From: Micromonospora siamensis
GTDB lineage: Bacteria > Actinomycetota > Actinomycetes > Mycobacteriales > Micromonosporaceae
Direction: 5' to 3'
Assembly (NCBI RefSeq): GCF_900090305.1
Contig: NZ_LT607751.1
Location: 2,294,001 to 2,358,000, forward strand
Length of the DNA stretch: 64,000 nucleotides
Below are positions 10,173 to 19,758 of the stretch, in pieces. The position numbers and the translations under genes were made by a program. How positions within the stretch are numbered: the stretch's first letter is position 1; the number at the start of each line of letters is the position of its first letter. The notes below the pieces were generated by a model. That model was not told the DNA's origin and did no database searches. It worked only from the letters and a program-made list of their open reading frames with translations.

Positions 10173-11288
10173 TCACCTGGCGACGCACCCGAGCGTCGTG
10201 TGGCGCGCCCGGTAGTCGGACGTGTTCCGATAATCCTGCTCGAGGACACCCTGCTTCACCCCGAGGCAGGTCGCGTTCTGCACGCCGGCCCCGTAGGAGT
10301 CGATCCAGAGACCCCTCGAGGTGGGCCTGACGTCGTCCGGGTGTGGGAGGTGCCAGACCACCTCGTCCCGCACCGTCACCAGCTCGGCGCCCGCCGGATA
10401 GAGCTGCGCCTGGAACAGGAGGAGCGGATAGACCCAGGTGAACCTGGTGGTGACGGCCAGCACCCGCACCCCCTCGGAGTCGGTGGTCGACGCGTATTCG
10501 ATGGTCCCCCGGGCCCGGATGCCGGTCTTCTTCAGCCACGGGCCGGCGATCCGGGTGGCGAAGCCGGGGGTCCCGCCCCGCTTCAGCTCCGCCCGGGCCG
10601 TGTCCCGGGTGTCGGGAGCGAGCCGGGCGAGGAGACCCGCGGGCTCGCCCTGGAGCATCCTCGGGTCCAGTCGGCCGGCGATCAGGGCGGCGCGTACCTG
10701 GGTCAGCGCGTCGGCGACCTGTGCCTGGGTGAACGGCCCGGTCGGCCGTGCCGGCGGCAGGACGATCGCCGCCGGGCCGGTGGGGAAGTCCTGCGCCTCG
10801 GTGCCGAGGAAGACGTCCAGCGTGTCGCCGTCGGCGTCGGTGGGCCGAGGCTCGGCCGCCGCGTCGGGCCGAGCCGGCAGGATCGCCTCGCCCCGCTCGA
10901 CCTTGCCGACGAAGCCGTAGCCGGCGGCGCCGACGAACCCGATCAGGGCCAGCGCCACCGCCCCGATCAGCGCGATCAGCGCCTTGCCGCCGTACCGGTG
11001 GAACCGGAGCCGGAGCCGCTCGCCCCGGGTGAGTTCGTGCTCCACCTCCGGCTGGCGCATCCAGTCCGGCACCCGGACCGGCGCGTCCGCGCGCGCGAAC
11101 AGCTCCGCGAGTTGGCGCGGCGACGGCCGCTGCCCGTTCTCGCCGGGCGGGGTGGGCGCCTCGCCGCTGGACGGACCTGCCGGATCACCGGCGGCCGGGG
11201 CTGGCTGCTCCGACGCGGACGGCTGCTCCGACAGGGGTGGCCGTTCCGAAGTGGGCGCGGAGGAGGGGGCGTGCGGATCGGTGCTCAT
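10173..11288 (-). CDS. Single-pass membrane protein with P-D-W-M-R motif, unknown function
   Basis: A 371-residue protein: about 85 Ser/Pro/Ala-rich disordered residues, then V-P-D-W-M-R-Q-P-E (near 73-81), a basic stretch, one membrane helix (about residues 105-130, A-L-I-A-L-I-G-A-V-A) and an extracytoplasmic domain of about 240 residues. The C-terminal domain has two cysteines (C in A-T-C-L-G-V and L-G-C-V-A-R) that could form a disulfide. I do not recognise the family. The next minus-strand gene upstream, at 11394-11696, shares the P-D-W-M-R motif followed by a basic stretch and a membrane helix, so both proteins may bind the same partner. The 3' end faces the MATE gene across a 12-bp gap. 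Confidence 0.7.
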   Translation of the reverse strand: MSTDPHAPSSAPTSERPPLSEQPSASEQPAPAAGDPAGPSSGEAPTPPGENGQRPSPRQLAELFARADAPVRVPDWMRQPEVEHELTRGERLRLRFHRYGGKALIALIGAVALALIGFVGAAGYGFVGKVERGEAILPARPDAAAEPRPTDADGDTLDVFLGTEAQDFPTGPAAIVLPPARPTGPFTQAQVADALTQVRAALIAGRLDPRMLQGEPAGLLARLAPDTRDTARAELKRGGTPGFATRIAGPWLKKTGIRARGTIEYASTTDSEGVRVLAVTTRFTWVYPLLLFQAQLYPAGAELVTVRDEVVWHLPHPDDVRPTSRGLWIDSYGAGVQNATCLGVKQGVLEQDYRNTSDYRARHTTLGCVAR

Positions 11289-11393
11289 GGCCTGTCCAGG
11301 GTCCGGCGGGGCGCGGCGCCGTGGATCTTCGCACGCCGCCGTCGTACGCCGCTGTCCGGTTTCCCGGCCATCCGGCGGCAGTCCGGTCCCGGA

Positions 11394-11696
11394 TCAGAGC
11401 GCGCGGTGTGTGATCTGGTGGAACAGGTACAGGGTGCCGGTGATCAGGAGGGTGGCGGTCAGGGCGACGACGGCGAACGAGACGATCGCCGAGATCACCG
11501 GATGCCGTTCGCTGTACCGGGTGCGGTCCCGCCACAGCCAGAGGCGGCGCCGGGCGTCGCGCAGCGCCGGGACGGCGTCCACCAGCGTCGAGAGCCGGCG
11601 GCCCAGGGTACGGCGGGGCGGCTCGGGATTGCGCATCCAGTCGGGCAGGTCCACTCGGGCGCGGTGGCCGCCGGTCCGTGGGGTGGGATCGCTCAT
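11394..11696 (-). CDS. 100-residue membrane protein with P-D-W-M-R motif
   Basis: A short protein with a cytoplasmic N-terminal region that contains L-P-D-W-M-R-N-P-E (residues 17-25), a strongly basic helix region and a single membrane helix near residues 69-92, ending in a short tail. The P-D-W-M-R-x-P-E block repeats that of the 371-residue neighbour at 10173-11288 in the same distance relation to a membrane helix. The two genes are in tandem on the minus strand (105-bp gap) and divergent from truB. The product is not recognised; a role as paired envelope proteins is inference. Confidence 0.65.
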   Translation of the reverse strand: MSDPTPRTGGHRARVDLPDWMRNPEPPRRTLGRRLSTLVDAVPALRDARRRLWLWRDRTRYSERHPVISAIVSFAVVALTATLLITGTLYLFHQITHRAL

Positions 11697-11794
11697 CGCT
11701 GCTCCTGGGAACGGGTGTGGCGGCTGCCACCGGTGGTGCGCATTCTGCCCTGCGGTGACGGCCCGCAGGAGCCCGTCTGGCAGGCTTGGCGGTC

Positions 11795-12679
11795 GTGAGC
11801 ACAGACGGTCTGATCGTGGTGGACAAGCCGGGCGGCATGACGTCGCACGACGTGGTGGCGCGGATCCGCCGCCTTGCCAGGACGCGCCGGGTCGGGCACG
11901 GCGGCACCCTCGACCCGATGGCCACCGGCGTGCTGGTGATCGGGGTGGGACGGGCCACCCGGCTGCTGACGTACGTGATCGGAGCCGGCAAGAGCTACGC
12001 CGCCACGGTCCGGCTCGGCCAGGCCACCGTCACCGACGACGCCGAGGGTGACGTGATCGCCACCACCCCGGCCGGTGCGGTCACCGACGACGCGATCCGG
12101 GCCGCCTTCGCCGCCCTGACCGGCGAGATCGACCAGGTTCCGAGCGCGGTCAGCGCCATCAAGATCGACGGTCAGCGGGCGTACAAGCGGGTGCGCGACG
12201 GGGAGAGCGTGGAGCTGCCGGCCCGGCGGGTCACCGTCTCCCGGCTCGACGTGCTGGCGATCCGGCGGGACGGCCCGGACGTGGTCGACGTGGACGTGGA
12301 CGTGACCTGCTCGTCCGGGACGTACATCCGGGCACTGGCCCGGGACGCGGGCCTGGCGCTCGGCGTGGGTGGGCACCTGACGGCGCTGCGGCGCACCGCG
12401 GTGGGTGGGTTCGCGCTGGCCGAGGCGGCCACCCTGGAGGAGTTGGAGCAGCGGGCGCCCGAGGTGGTGAACCTGCCGCTGGACGCGGCCGCCGACCGGT
12501 TCTTCCCGCGCCGGGACGCCACCGCGGACGAGGCGAAGGTGCTCTCCCACGGGGGGCCGCTGGACCCGGCCGGCATCGACGGCCCGTACGCCGTCTTCGG
12601 TCCGGACGGTGGTCTGATCGCTATCGTCAGCGAGCGGGGCGGGCGGGCCCGCGCGGAGATCGTGCTGGCCCCGGCCTGA
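11795..12679 (+). CDS. truB: tRNA pseudouridine(55) synthase TruB
   Basis: A 294-residue TruB, which converts U55 of the T-loop of most tRNAs to pseudouridine. The opening D-G-L-I-V-V-D-K-P-G-G-M-T-S-H-D and the active-site motif G-G-T-L-D-P-M-A-T-G (catalytic Asp at residue 40) are clear, as are K-x-Y-x-A (K-S-Y-A-A) and the actinobacterial C-terminal domain. The GTG at 11795 was chosen because CAGGCT sits eight bases before it and the conserved N-terminus begins there; an in-frame TTG at 11786 would add three residues. It begins the truB-ribF-rpsO-pnp series. Confidence 0.96.
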   Translation: MSTDGLIVVDKPGGMTSHDVVARIRRLARTRRVGHGGTLDPMATGVLVIGVGRATRLLTYVIGAGKSYAATVRLGQATVTDDAEGDVIATTPAGAVTDDAIRAAFAALTGEIDQVPSAVSAIKIDGQRAYKRVRDGESVELPARRVTVSRLDVLAIRRDGPDVVDVDVDVTCSSGTYIRALARDAGLALGVGGHLTALRRTAVGGFALAEAATLEELEQRAPEVVNLPLDAAADRFFPRRDATADEAKVLSHGGPLDPAGIDGPYAVFGPDGGLIAIVSERGGRARAEIVLAPA

Positions 12680-12723
12680 CGCCGGGACCGGACCGTCAGG
12701 AAGCGGCACAGGGGAGGAGCGGC

Positions 12724-13653
12724 ATGCAGCGGTGGCGGGGCTACGAGGCGGCGCCCGGCGGGTGGGGGCGCTCGGTGGTCACCATCGGTGTCTTCGACGG
12801 CGTGCACAAGGGCCACCAGGCGACCATCGGGCACACCGTGGCGCGGGCCCGCGAGCTGGGCGTGAAGTCGGTGGTGGTGACCTTCGACCCGCACCCGGCC
12901 GAGGTGGTCCGCCCCGGTTCGCACCCGGCGGTGCTCACCGAGCCGGCCCGCAAGGCCGAGCTGATCGAGGCGCTCGGCGTGGACGTGCTCTGCGTGGTGC
13001 CGTTCACCCCGGAGTTCTCCCGGCTGCCGGCCGAGCAGTTCGTGCACGACGTCCTGGTGGAGCACCTGCACGCCGCGCTGGTGGTGGTGGGGGACAACTT
13101 CCGTTTCGGCCACCGGGCCGCCGGGGACGTGCCGCTGCTCACCCGGCTCGGCCGGACCTTCGGCTTCGGCGTCGAGGGCGCACCGCTGGTCGCCGAGGCC
13201 GGCACCGTCTTCTCCTCCACGTACATCCGCTCATGCGTCGACGCGGGGGACGTGGGCGCGGCGGCCGCCGCGCTGGGCCGCCCGCACCGGCTGGAGGGGG
13301 TGGTGGTCCGCGGCGACCAGCGCGGCCGTGAGCTGGGTTACCCCACCGCCAACCTGCTCTGCCACCGGTACGCGGCGGTGCCCGCCGACGGCGTGTACGC
13401 CGCCCGGCTGATCCGGCGCGGGCACCGGGACCCGCTGGCCGCGGCCGTCTCCGTCGGCACCAATCCGACCTTCTCCGGTCGGGAGCGCCGGGTGGAGGCG
13501 TACGCGCTGGACTTCAGCGGTGACCTGTACGGCGAGCGGCTCGCCCTGGACTTCGTCGCCCACCTGCGCGAGCAGCGCCGGTACGACGCGATCGAGCCGC
13601 TGGTCGCGCAGATCGCCGAGGACGTGGAACGCACCCGCCGGGTGCTGGGTTGA
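12724..13653 (+). CDS. ribF: Bifunctional riboflavin kinase / FAD synthetase
   Basis: A 309-residue enzyme that phosphorylates riboflavin to FMN and adenylates FMN to FAD. The N-terminal FAD synthetase domain has G-V-F-D-G-V-H-K-G-H (HxGH-type nucleotidyltransferase motif, near residues 22-31) and F-S-S-T-Y-I-R near 161. The C-terminal riboflavin kinase domain shows G-Y-P-T-A-N (near 205) and the G-T-N-P-T-F segment. ATG 12724 has an ideal GGGGAGGAG five bases upstream. It follows truB by 44 bp and precedes rpsO, the common bacterial arrangement. Confidence 0.97.
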   Translation: MQRWRGYEAAPGGWGRSVVTIGVFDGVHKGHQATIGHTVARARELGVKSVVVTFDPHPAEVVRPGSHPAVLTEPARKAELIEALGVDVLCVVPFTPEFSRLPAEQFVHDVLVEHLHAALVVVGDNFRFGHRAAGDVPLLTRLGRTFGFGVEGAPLVAEAGTVFSSTYIRSCVDAGDVGAAAAALGRPHRLEGVVVRGDQRGRELGYPTANLLCHRYAAVPADGVYAARLIRRGHRDPLAAAVSVGTNPTFSGRERRVEAYALDFSGDLYGERLALDFVAHLREQRRYDAIEPLVAQIAEDVERTRRVLG

Positions 13654-13847
13654 CCGCTCCGACGACCCGTCGACACCGCCCTTGACCGGGCGCCCCCGGT
13701 GTGTGCTGGTAGTCTGGCGGGGACGTCGGCTGACCGACGTGGGGCCTCGCGTGCCTGCACGACGCCGCGGGTGCGAGGTGCCGGTCCGGATCCGGTCTCC
13801 TGACCGATCGGGACAACCAACGATCAACCCACCGAAACAGGGAGAAC
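13654..13847 (+). promoter_or_regulatory. rpsO leader/promoter region
   Basis: This 194-bp region has a -10-like TAGTCT (13710-13715) with extended TGG, followed by two potential stems: ACGTCGG/CCGACGT at 13723-13740 and CCTCGC/GCGAGG at 13745-13778, then the ribosome binding site CAGGGAG before ATG 13848. Ribosomal protein S15 represses its own translation through structured leaders in several phyla, including Actinobacteria, so an S15-binding RNA here is plausible but unproven. Confidence 0.45.
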
Positions 13848-14117
13848 ATGGCGCTCGACCAGGAAGCCAAGGCCAAGATCCGCTCGGAGTACGCGACCGC
13901 CGAGGGCGACACCGGTTCGCCGGAGGTCCAGGTCGCGGTCCTCACCAAGCGGATCGCCGAGCTCACCGAGCACCTGAAGGTGCACAAGCACGACCACCAC
14001 AGCCGCCGCGGGCTGCTGCTGCTGGTCGGCCGTCGCCGCCGGCTGCTCAACTACGTCCAGAAGAAGGACATCAACCGCTACCGGTCGCTCATCGAGCGGC
14101 TCGGCCTGCGCCGATGA
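13848..14117 (+). CDS. rpsO: 30S ribosomal protein S15
   Basis: An 89-residue S15 with the full family pattern: [15 protein letters not shown] (residues 22-36), [18 protein letters not shown] and the terminal [12 protein letters not shown]. It binds 16S rRNA helices 20-22 early in assembly of the 30S platform. The start has CAGGGAGAAC just upstream. A strong hairpin 7 bp after the stop separates it from pnp, so pnp expression is partly or wholly independent. Confidence 0.98.
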   Translation: MALDQEAKAKIRSEYATAEGDTGSPEVQVAVLTKRIAELTEHLKVHKHDHHSRRGLLLLVGRRRRLLNYVQKKDINRYRSLIERLGLRR

Positions 14118-14123
14118 CATGAC

Positions 14124-14152
14124 GGGGGAGTGGCCGCACCGGCCGCTCCCCC
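14124..14152 (+). terminator. rpsO terminator hairpin
   Basis: GGGGGAG-T-GGCCG (14124-14136) pairs with CGGCC-G-CTCCCCC (14140-14152) around a three-base loop, giving 13 pairs with one T-G wobble. It is followed by GTTCC rather than a T-run. It lies directly after rpsO and may act as terminator and as an RNA stability element in the rpsO-pnp transcript. Confidence 0.7.
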
Positions 14153-14368
14153 GTTCCGGTGCACCGTCCGTACGGGCGGGGCGCCCCACAGAAGAAGACC
14201 GGGCCGCGCGACCAATCCGACAGGGAGCCGGTCAGCGTACCGGTCTCCGGTAGTGGCCCCCGGGACCACCGGCACCTCGCCGACCACCCGGGCGCTTCGA
14301 TCGAAGACCGGCCGTCTGAGCAGCTCCCCGTGTCGTGGGTCCACCGACGCGAAGGAGTACCACCGCAC

Positions 14369-16747
14369 ATGACCGAGAGCAACCTCGGCACCGAATCCCG
14401 CACCGCCGTGATCGACAACGGGTCCTTCGGCACCCGTGAGATCACCTTCTCCACCGGCCGGCTGGCCCGTCAGGCCGCCGGGTCCGTCGTCGCCCAGCTG
14501 GGCGAGACGGTCGTCCTCTCCGCCACCACCGCCGGCAAGCAGCCGAAGGAGCAGTTCGACTTCTTCCCGCTGACCGTCGACGTCGAGGAGCGGATGTACG
14601 CCGCGGGCCGCATCCCCGGCTCGTTCTTCCGCCGCGAGGGCCGGCCCAGCGAGGACGCCATCCTCACCTGCCGGCTGATCGACCGGCCGCTGCGCCCGTC
14701 GTTCGTCAAGGGCCTGCGCAACGAGGTCCAGGTCGTCGAGACCGTCCTCGCGCTCGACCCGCAGCACCCGTACGACGTGGTGGCGATCAACGCCGCCTCG
14801 ATGTCGACCAAGCTCTCCGGCCTGCCGTTCTCCGGCCCGATCGGGGCGACCCGGGTCGCGCACATCGACGGCCAGTGGGTGGCCTTCCCGACCCTGGAGG
14901 AGCTGGCCCGGGCCACCTTCGACATGGTCGTGGCCGGCCGCACCCTGCCGGACGGCGACGTCGCGATCATGATGGTCGAGGCCGAGGCCACCCCGAACGC
15001 GGTGACCCTGATCGCCGGCGGCGCCACCGCGCCGACGGAGGAGATCGTGGCCAGCGGCCTGGAGGCCGCCAAGCCGGCCATCCGTGAGCTGTGCCGGGCG
15101 CAGAGCGAGCTGGCCGAGGTGGCCGCCAAGCCGGTCGCCGAGTTCCCGGTCTTCCTGGACTACTCCGACGACGCGTACGACGCGGTCGCCGACCTGGTCC
15201 GCGCCGAGGTCGCCGAGGCCCTCAAGATCGCCGGCAAGGCCGACCGCGAGGAGGCCCTGGACCGGGTCAAGGCCAAGGTCGCCGAGGAGCTGGGTGGTCG
15301 CTTCGAGGGCCGCGAGAAGGAGCTCTCCGCCGCCTTCCGGTCGCTGACCAAGTCCGAGGTCCGCAACCGGGTGCTGCGCGAGCAGGTCCGCATCGACGGC
15401 CGTGGGCCGCGCGACATCCGGCCGCTGACCGCCGAGGTCGGCGTGCTGCCGCGGGTGCACGGTTCGGCGCTGTTCGAGCGGGGCGAGACCCAGATCCTGG
15501 GCGTCACCACGCTGAACATGCTCCGCATGGAGCAGATGGTGGACACCCTGTCCCCGGAGAACCGCAAGCGCTACATGCACAACTACAACTTCCCGCCGTA
15601 CTCGACCGGTGAGACCGGCCGGGTCGGTTCGCCGAAGCGGCGCGAGATCGGCCACGGCGCGCTGGCCGAGCGGGCGCTGATCCCGGTGCTGCCGTCGCGC
15701 GAGGAGTTCCCGTACGCCATCCGGCAGGTCTCCGAGGCGCTCGGCTCCAACGGCTCCACCTCGATGGGCTCGGTCTGCGCCTCGACGCTGGGCCTGCTCA
15801 GCGCCGGTGTGCCGCTGAAGGCGCCGGTGGCGGGTATCGCCATGGGCCTCATCTCCGACGAGGTGGACGGCAAGACCCAGTACGTGACGCTGACCGACAT
15901 CCTCGGCGCCGAGGACGCGTTCGGTGACATGGACTTCAAGGTCGCCGGCACGCCGGAGTTCGTCACTGCGCTCCAGCTGGACACCAAGCTCAACGGCATC
16001 CCGTCGGACGTGCTGGCCGCCGCGCTGCAGCAGGCGAACGAGGCCCGGCAGACCATCCTCGAGGTGATGCAGCGGGCCATCGAGGCGCCGGCCGAGATGT
16101 CGGACTACGCCCCGCGGGTCACCACCGTGAAGATCCCGGTCGACAAGATCGGCATGGTGATCGGCCCGAAGGGCCAGACCATCAACGCCATCCAGGACGA
16201 GACCGGCGCCGAGATCTCCATCGAGGACGACGGCACGATCTACGTCGGCGCGACCAACGGCCCGTCGGCCCAGGCCGCGGTCGAGCGGATCAACGGGATC
16301 GCCAACCCGACGCTGCCGAAGCAGGGTGACCGGTTCCTCGGCACCGTGGTGAAGACCGCCGCGTTCGGCGCCTTCATCTCGCTGCTCCCGGGCCGCGACG
16401 GTCTGCTGCACATCTCCAAGGTGGGCGACGGCAAGCGGGTCGAGAGGGTCGAGGACTTCCTCAACGTCGGCGACCGGGTCGAGGTCGAGATCGCCGACAT
16501 CGACGCCCGCGGCAAGATCTACCTGGACAAGGTCCGGCCGGAGGGCGCCGAGGCGCCGGCCGCCGGTGAGTCCGCGGGTGAGTCCGCCGGTGGCGAGCGT
16601 CCGCGCGGCGGCGACCGCGGTGGCGACCGGGCTCCGCGGGAGCGCGGCGGCGACCGTGCCCCGCGCGGCGAGGGTGGCGACCGTGCCCCGCGCGGTGAGG
16701 GTGGCGAGGGCGGCGAGCGTCCGCGTCGCCGGACCCGGCACAGCTGA
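14369..16747 (+). CDS. pnp: Polyribonucleotide nucleotidyltransferase (PNPase)
   Basis: A 792-residue PNPase, the phosphorolytic 3'-5' exoribonuclease; in actinobacteria it can also make heteropolymeric RNA tails. Order: first RNase PH domain, an all-helical domain, second RNase PH domain with the catalytic region [11 protein letters not shown] (near residue 459) and [13 protein letters not shown], then KH (G-x-x-G: I-G-P-K-G-Q, near 600) and S1 domains. The C-terminus is a 45-residue tail of G-G-D-R-A-P-R-type repeats rich in Gly, Arg and Glu. ATG 14369 follows GAAGGAG by 11 bases and begins the conserved sequence; upstream frame has no similarity. Confidence 0.97.
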   Translation: MTESNLGTESRTAVIDNGSFGTREITFSTGRLARQAAGSVVAQLGETVVLSATTAGKQPKEQFDFFPLTVDVEERMYAAGRIPGSFFRREGRPSEDAILTCRLIDRPLRPSFVKGLRNEVQVVETVLALDPQHPYDVVAINAASMSTKLSGLPFSGPIGATRVAHIDGQWVAFPTLEELARATFDMVVAGRTLPDGDVAIMMVEAEATPNAVTLIAGGATAPTEEIVASGLEAAKPAIRELCRAQSELAEVAAKPVAEFPVFLDYSDDAYDAVADLVRAEVAEALKIAGKADREEALDRVKAKVAEELGGRFEGREKELSAAFRSLTKSEVRNRVLREQVRIDGRGPRDIRPLTAEVGVLPRVHGSALFERGETQILGVTTLNMLRMEQMVDTLSPENRKRYMHNYNFPPYSTGETGRVGSPKRREIGHGALAERALIPVLPSREEFPYAIRQVSEALGSNGSTSMGSVCASTLGLLSAGVPLKAPVAGIAMGLISDEVDGKTQYVTLTDILGAEDAFGDMDFKVAGTPEFVTALQLDTKLNGIPSDVLAAALQQANEARQTILEVMQRAIEAPAEMSDYAPRVTTVKIPVDKIGMVIGPKGQTINAIQDETGAEISIEDDGTIYVGATNGPSAQAAVERINGIANPTLPKQGDRFLGTVVKTAAFGAFISLLPGRDGLLHISKVGDGKRVERVEDFLNVGDRVEVEIADIDARGKIYLDKVRPEGAEAPAAGESAGESAGGERPRGGDRGGDRAPRERGGDRAPRGEGGDRAPRGEGGEGGERPRRRTRHS

Positions 16748-16755
16748 GCTACGAC

Positions 16756-16795
16756 CCGGCCGGGTGGCGACCACGTCGCCACCCGGCCGGTTTCT
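16756..16795 (+). terminator. Rho-independent terminator of pnp
   Basis: A 15-bp perfect stem (CCGGCCGGGTGGCGA at 16756-16770 with TCGCCACCCGGCCGG at 16776-16790), a five-base loop (CCACG) and a following TTTCT. This is the clearest classical intrinsic terminator in the window; it lies 8 bp after the pnp stop codon. Confidence 0.9.
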
Positions 16796-16837
16796 CATCG
16801 CACCACCCACCCCTCGTCAAACTGGGAGCAGGTTTCC

Positions 16838-18250
16838 GTGAGTCGGGCCCAGCGTTCGTCTTTTCCTGCCGGTCGACGGGGGGCGGCGCCGTCCGGCGAC
16901 GCCCGGCACGCGACCGGCTCCGGCCGGTCCGCCGGCGGCTCGACCCGGGCGGTCACCCGTACCCTCAGTGACGACCCGCTCGGCGGCACCGTCCGTCGGA
17001 CGGTCCTCCCCAACGGCCTGCGCGTGCTCACCGAGGCGATCCCGGCGATGCGCAGCGTGTCGTTCGGCATCTGGGTGGCGGTCGGCTCCCGGGACGAGAA
17101 CGGGCCGCAGGCCGGCGCCGCGCACTTCCTGGAACACCTGCTCTTCAAGGGCACCAAGAAGCGCAGCGCGCTGGACATCTCCTCGGAGATCGAGGCGGTG
17201 GGCGGCGAGACGAACGCCTTCACCACCAAGGAATACACCTGCTACTACGCCCGGGTGCTCGACGAGGACCTGCCGCTGGCCATCGACGTCATGTGCGACG
17301 CGGTCGCCGACTCGGTGCTGGAGCCGGCGGACGTGGAGACCGAGCGGGGCGTCATCCTCGAAGAGATCGCCATGCACGACGACGAGCCCGGCGACGAGGT
17401 GCACGACCTGTTCGCCCGGGCCGTCTACGGCGACCACCCCCTCGGCCGGCTGATCTCCGGCACCGAGGAGACGGTCACCCCGATGACCCGCCGGCAGATC
17501 CAGGGCTTCTACCGGCGCCGGTACACCCCGCCGCAGATCGTCGTGGCCGCCGCCGGCAACCTCGACCACGCCGCCGTGGTCAGGCTGGTCCGCCAGGCGC
17601 TGCGCGGCACCCCGCTGGACACCGACCCGGCGGCGCCGGCGCCGCACCGGTCGGCCACCCCGGCGGTACGCGTACAGCCGGCCACCACGGTGGTCGAGCC
17701 GAAGGAGACCGAGCAGGCGCACGTCATCCTCGGCTGCCCCGGTATCGACCGCACCGACGAGCGGCGGTTCGCCCTGGGAGTGCTGAACAACGTCCTCGGC
17801 GGCGGCATGTCCAGCCGGCTGTTCCAGGAGATCCGCGAGCGGCGCGGCCTGGCCTACTCGGTCTACTCCTACGCCAGCCAGTACGCCGACAGCGGCCTGT
17901 TCGCCGTCTACGCCGGCTGTGCCCCGGGCAAGGTCGACGAGGTGCTCCAGCTGACCCGGGCGGAACTCGCCCGGGTGGCCGCCGACGGGCTCACCGAGGC
18001 GGAGGTGGCCCGCGGCAAGGGGATGAGCAAGGGCTCCTTCGTGCTCGGCCTGGAGGACACCGGTTCCCGGATGAGCCGGCTGGCCAAGGGGGAGCTGCTC
18101 TACGGCGACCTGGTGCCGGTCGACGAGCTGCTGGCCCGGGTCGACGCGGTCACCGTCGACGAGGTGAACACCCTCGCCGCCGAGCTGCTGGCCCGGCCCA
18201 TGTCGCTGGCGGTGGTCGGCCCGTTCAAGGCCACCGACTTCTCCGCCTGA
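16838..18250 (+). CDS. M16 family zinc metallopeptidase
   Basis: A 470-residue M16B (processing-peptidase-like) protein. The inverted zinc motif H-F-L-E-H (A-A-H-F-L-E-H-L-L-F-K-G-T, near residue 94) is present together with the downstream glutamate in the E-x(6)-E region (T-E-R-G-V-I-L-E-E-I). The second half carries the usual G-G-G-M-S-S-R-L-F-Q-E-I-R-E-R-R-G-L-A-Y block near 325, which in M16 proteins helps close the chamber. Homologues next to pnp (pepR in mycobacteria) are common. The N-terminal 45 residues are Arg/Ser/Gly-rich and probably disordered. The GTG start has GGGAGCAGG upstream. Confidence 0.93.
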   Translation: MSRAQRSSFPAGRRGAAPSGDARHATGSGRSAGGSTRAVTRTLSDDPLGGTVRRTVLPNGLRVLTEAIPAMRSVSFGIWVAVGSRDENGPQAGAAHFLEHLLFKGTKKRSALDISSEIEAVGGETNAFTTKEYTCYYARVLDEDLPLAIDVMCDAVADSVLEPADVETERGVILEEIAMHDDEPGDEVHDLFARAVYGDHPLGRLISGTEETVTPMTRRQIQGFYRRRYTPPQIVVAAAGNLDHAAVVRLVRQALRGTPLDTDPAAPAPHRSATPAVRVQPATTVVEPKETEQAHVILGCPGIDRTDERRFALGVLNNVLGGGMSSRLFQEIRERRGLAYSVYSYASQYADSGLFAVYAGCAPGKVDEVLQLTRAELARVAADGLTEAEVARGKGMSKGSFVLGLEDTGSRMSRLAKGELLYGDLVPVDELLARVDAVTVDEVNTLAAELLARPMSLAVVGPFKATDFSA

Positions 18251-19093
<843 letters not shown>

Positions 19094-19105
19094 CGGTTCC
19101 CGCGT

Positions 19106-19128
19106 CCCGCGGCCCGGGTGGCCGCGGG
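19106..19128 (+). terminator. dapB terminator hairpin
   Basis: A perfect 9-bp stem (CCCGCGGCC / GGCCGCGGG) with a five-base loop, 12 bp after the dapB stop codon. No T-run follows. Confidence 0.6.
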
Positions 19129-19206
19129 GGCTGCCGGGGCACCGCCGACCCCTTGCCGCCCGCGCCGCTTCGCGGCCCGGTGGACCGGCCGCCTAGGCTG
19201 GCCCGC

Positions 19207-19686
19207 ATGATCGACTCAGGACTGCGGGACCGCGCCGGGCGGCACGTGACGCTGCGCCCGGTGGACGACGACAACTGGCGGGCGGTCGCCGACGTGGCAC
19301 CCCGGGACGACCAGCGGGCCTGGGTGGCGGCGCTGGCGGCCCGCTACCTGCTGCTGTCCGACCGCTCCGAGGTCTGGACGTCGCTGGCGGTGTACGCCGA
19401 CGAGACCGTCGTCGGCCACGTCATGTGGGGCGTGGACGACGACGCTTCGCGCTGGATCGGCGGCATGGTGATCGACGCGGCCGAGCAGGACCGCGGCGTC
19501 GGCCGCGCCACTGTCCGCACCCTCGCCACCTGGCTGGCGACCCAGGACGGCGGCCCCCACCCGGTCCGCCTCTCCTACCACCCGGACAACACCGCCGCCG
19601 TCCGCCTCTACACCACCCTCGGCTTCCACCCCACTGGTGCCGAGGAGGACGGCGAACACATCGCCGAACTCACCCCGACGCGTTGA
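19207..19686 (+). CDS. GNAT family N-acetyltransferase
   Basis: A 159-residue Gcn5-related acetyltransferase. The fold signs are a first strand H-V-T-L-R-P-V, the acetyl-CoA motif A region D-A-A-E-Q-D-R-G-V-G-R-A-T-V (Q/R-x-x-G-x-G/A, near residues 93-106) and a motif B end with N-T-A-A-V-R-L-Y-T-T-L-G-F (near 128-140). It is of the spermidine/aminoglycoside-acetyltransferase-like type, but the acceptor cannot be told. ATG 19207 has TAGGCT seven bases upstream, consistent with a leaderless transcript. Its stop codon lies within the left arm of a 21-bp inverted repeat. Confidence 0.85.
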   Translation: MIDSGLRDRAGRHVTLRPVDDDNWRAVADVAPRDDQRAWVAALAARYLLLSDRSEVWTSLAVYADETVVGHVMWGVDDDASRWIGGMVIDAAEQDRGVGRATVRTLATWLATQDGGPHPVRLSYHPDNTAAVRLYTTLGFHPTGAEEDGEHIAELTPTR

Positions 19687-19742
19687 TCATGAAGTTAGCG
19701 GCGAAGTGGATCGCGGAAACTGCCGCTAACTTCATGATCAAC
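19682..19742. repeat. Perfect 21-bp inverted repeat between convergent genes
   Basis: The left arm at 19682-19702 (opening GTTGATCATGAAGTTAGCGG) and the right arm at 19722-19742 are exact reverse complements over 21 bases, with a 19-base spacer. The arms are far less GC-rich than the surroundings. The left arm covers the GNAT stop codon and the element ends 17 bp before the stop of the convergent debranching-enzyme gene. It can form a bidirectional terminator hairpin, and its composition suggests a dispersed palindromic repeat. Confidence 0.9.
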
Positions 19743-19758
19743 CGCAGCTGGGCCCGGG

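Noticed and set aside
13682..13715. TTGACC / TAGTCT as an rpsO promoter
   Set aside because: The spacing is 22 bp, too long for a sigma-70-type promoter; only the -10 with extended element is retained.
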